Shown: piece after piece, positions 62,210 to 64,000 of the stretch | How the letters are laid out: the number at the start of each line of letters is the position of its first letter | How positions within the stretch are numbered: the first letter of the stretch is position 1 | Assembly (NCBI RefSeq): GCF_000421765.1 | Contig: NZ_ATXQ01000001.1 | Coordinates: forward strand, 124,001-188,000 | Direction of reading: 5' to 3' | From: Denitrificimonas caeni DSM 24390 | Lineage (GTDB): Bacteria > Pseudomonadota > Gammaproteobacteria > Pseudomonadales > Pseudomonadaceae | DNA length: 64,000 bases | Translations under genes and position numbers: made by a program | Notes under the pieces: model-generated | Told to the model about the DNA's origin: nothing | What the model saw: the letters and a program-made list of their open reading frames with translations, nothing else | The model's database searches: none

Positions 62210-64000
62210 ATGTCTGTTTCCACAGGGCTTATTGCACTCGTTGCGCTCGTTTATATGGCAATTTTATTTGCCATCGCTTTTTATGGTGACCGCCGCACTA
62301 CACCCATGAGCCCGCGCATGCGCTCAACGGTATACAGCTTGTCACTGGCAGTATATTGCAGCAGTTGGACATTTTTTGGTTCAGTTGGCCAAGCTGCAGA
62401 ACAAATTTGGTCGTTTTTACCTATTTATATCGGCCCAATATTATTACTGACCTTTGCACCTTGGGTGCTGAAAAAAATGGTCATCATCAGTAAGCAAGAA
62501 AACATCACCTCAATTGCTGACTTTATTGCCGCACGTTATGGAAAATCGCAACGTTTAGCCATTGTCGTCACCCTGATTGCAGTGGTCGGTGTTTTACCTT
62601 ATATCGCCTTACAGCTAAAAGGCATTGTGTTAGGCGTTAACTTATTGACCGGCGTTTCAGCCAATTCAACCGGCATCCATGCTCAAGATACTGCTTTAAT
62701 AGTAACTGTAGCACTGGCACTATTCTCCATTTTATTTGGTACGCGTAATCTTGATGTCACTGAGCATCACCGTGGTTTAATGCTGGCAATCGCTTTCGAA
62801 TCTCTAATCAAGCTTATGGCATTTGTGGCTGTGGGCTTGTTTGTAATTTATGGACTTTATAACGGTGTGGGTGATTTATGGTTGCAAGCCAAAGAAGCGC
62901 CCAAGCTTGAAGCTTACTGGAATGAAGCCACCAACTGGCCGGCAATACTGGTACAAACGTGCGTAGCCATGATGGCGATTTACACCTTGCCCAGACAGTT
63001 TCACGTCACTGTCGTTGAGAATAATGATTACAACGATTTACGCGTGGCACGCTGGGTTTTCCCTTTATACCTTTTAATAGTGGCGGTTTTCGTCATACCC
63101 ATCGCACTTGCCGGACAATTGCGCTTACCTTTGTCAGTGGTGCCAGATTCATTTGTAATCAGTCTGCCTTTAGCTGAAGGCAATCCAACCTTAGCGATTA
63201 TGGCTTTTATTGGTGGCGCATCAGCAGCAACCGGCATGGTAATTGTCGCTGCAGTAACACTCTCAATCATGATTTCCAATCATATTTTATTGCCTTTTTT
63301 ATTGCAGTCACGCAACACCGAACGCCCCTTTGAAGCCTTTCGTTATTGGATGCTTACCGCTCGTAGGCTCAGCATCATTATTATTTTACTGCTCGCCTAT
63401 ACCAGCTATCGACTCCTAGGTGCCAACACCAGTCTCGCCACCATTGGCCAAATTGCCTTTGCCGCACTGACCCAGTTGGCACCTGCGATGATTGGCGCAT
63501 TGATTTGGAAACCAGCCAATCGCCAAGGTGTATTTGCCGGTTTAACCGCTGGATCAATTTTATGGCTGTATACACTAGTATTGCCGGTAATTGCTGTCAG
63601 CGCTGGCTGGTCACTGGATGCTTTCCCGGGCTTAACATGGCTAGCTAATCAGCCGCTTGGTTTACCCATCGACCCACTCACCCTTGGTGTCACACTCTCT
63701 CTCAGCGGCAACTTCATACTCTTCGCCCTTGTGTCACTTTTTTCAAGAACACGCGTTTCAGAGCACTGGCAAGCTAACCGTTTTATCGGTCTGCATGTTG
63801 GCAACCGTCAAACCTTAACAGTGCAAATCAGTGACTTATTAACGCTATCGGGTCGTTTTGTTGGTGAAAGCCGTGCCAAGCAAAGCTTTATTCGTTTTGC
63901 TTATAAAAAAGGGCTCGATTTTAATCCTGCTGAAACAGCCAATAGCGAATGGATTGCTCATACCGAGCGTCTTCTCACTGGTGTTTTAGGTGCCTCTTCA
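62210..64000 (+). CDS. Sensor histidine kinase with sodium/solute symporter N terminus, partial (CbrA-like)
   Basis: 597 codons are in the window and the C terminus runs off the right edge. Start at the ATG at 62210 (AGG nine bases upstream), though an in-frame ATG at 62192 is possible. About 13 membrane helices form an SSS/SLC5-type transporter (SSWTFFGSVGQAAEQIW, ENITSIADFIAARYGKS, and QFHVTVVENNDYNDLRVARW typical of the sensor-fused group). They are followed by a STAC-like linker (ISDLLTLSGRFVGESRA) and WIAHTERLLTGVLGA, which in relatives leads into PAS, HisKA and HATPase domains. CbrA and PA3271-like kinases share this form. It is divergent from pbpC. Confidence 0.85.
   Translation, partial: MSVSTGLIALVALVYMAILFAIAFYGDRRTTPMSPRMRSTVYSLSLAVYCSSWTFFGSVGQAAEQIWSFLPIYIGPILLLTFAPWVLKKMVIISKQENITSIADFIAARYGKSQRLAIVVTLIAVVGVLPYIALQLKGIVLGVNLLTGVSANSTGIHAQDTALIVTVALALFSILFGTRNLDVTEHHRGLMLAIAFESLIKLMAFVAVGLFVIYGLYNGVGDLWLQAKEAPKLEAYWNEATNWPAILVQTCVAMMAIYTLPRQFHVTVVENNDYNDLRVARWVFPLYLLIVAVFVIPIALAGQLRLPLSVVPDSFVISLPLAEGNPTLAIMAFIGGASAATGMVIVAAVTLSIMISNHILLPFLLQSRNTERPFEAFRYWMLTARRLSIIIILLLAYTSYRLLGANTSLATIGQIAFAALTQLAPAMIGALIWKPANRQGVFAGLTAGSILWLYTLVLPVIAVSAGWSLDAFPGLTWLANQPLGLPIDPLTLGVTLSLSGNFILFALVSLFSRTRVSEHWQANRFIGLHVGNRQTLTVQISDLLTLSGRFVGESRAKQSFIRFAYKKGLDFNPAETANSEWIAHTERLLTGVLGASS

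Overview
The window is a bacterial chromosome segment, almost certainly from a gammaproteobacterium of the Pseudomonadaceae, probably one of the lower-GC lineages. The gene order from the ErcS kinase to the porin follows, almost gene for gene, the ethanol-oxidation (exa/ped, pqq) regions I remember from Pseudomonas aeruginosa and P. putida. Both ends are cut: a riboflavin synthase gene runs off the left edge and a transporter-fused sensor kinase off the right.

Positions 1-3.4 kb hold riboflavin synthase behind an FMN riboswitch, a small lipoprotein, and a cysteine hydrolase divergent from a LysR regulator. Positions 3.4-39.5 kb are a PQQ-dependent alcohol oxidation island. It encodes PQQ synthesis (pqqA-E, pqqH and a separate pqqF) and two quinoprotein alcohol dehydrogenases. 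One has the lanthanide-type Asp-Tyr-Asp motif (PedH-like) and the other the calcium-type Asp-Phe-Ser motif (PedE/ExaA-like). Around them lie cytochrome c-550 (pedF), aldehyde dehydrogenase exaC, Fe-type dehydrogenase ercA, a SoxYZ-like carrier with its zinc hydrolase and binding protein, an ABC-2 transporter with a beta-propeller and binding protein, and a porin. At least five regulators are present: ErcS, PedS2/PedR2-like, ErbR/AgmR-like and NahK/ErcS'-like, the last next to a FIST-domain NosP-like sensor. Two families of short palindromes recur only in promoters here. GGGAAATAWTCCC lies in front of both alcohol dehydrogenases; a CTACT-TT-AGTAG-like dyad lies in front of nearly every operon. 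A strongly structured stretch with an intrinsic terminator lies between exaC and pqqA and may be a small RNA.

Positions 39.5-41 kb carry tRNA-Asp, tRNA-Val, a SUI1-type factor and a membrane methyltransferase. Positions 41-48.3 kb are a type IV pilus locus (pilD, pilC, pilB) divergent from two very similar pilin genes. The pilins flank a multispanning glycosyltransferase-like protein and each has a good sigma-54 promoter. REP-like palindromes are scattered here. Positions 48.4-56.8 kb are a surface-polysaccharide accessory region interrupted by an AlbA_2/Schlafen ATP-binding gene. Positions 57-64 kb hold an Excalibur protein, the 23S rRNA hydroxylase RlhA, penicillin-binding protein 1C and the start of a CbrA-like sensor kinase.

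Working model: alcohol enters through the porin and is oxidised in the periplasm by PedE or PedH, depending on lanthanide supply. Electrons pass to PedF, and aldehydes are oxidised by ExaC. The kinases and response regulators set expression through the two operator families. Names come from remembered family signatures and gene order, not from a database search.
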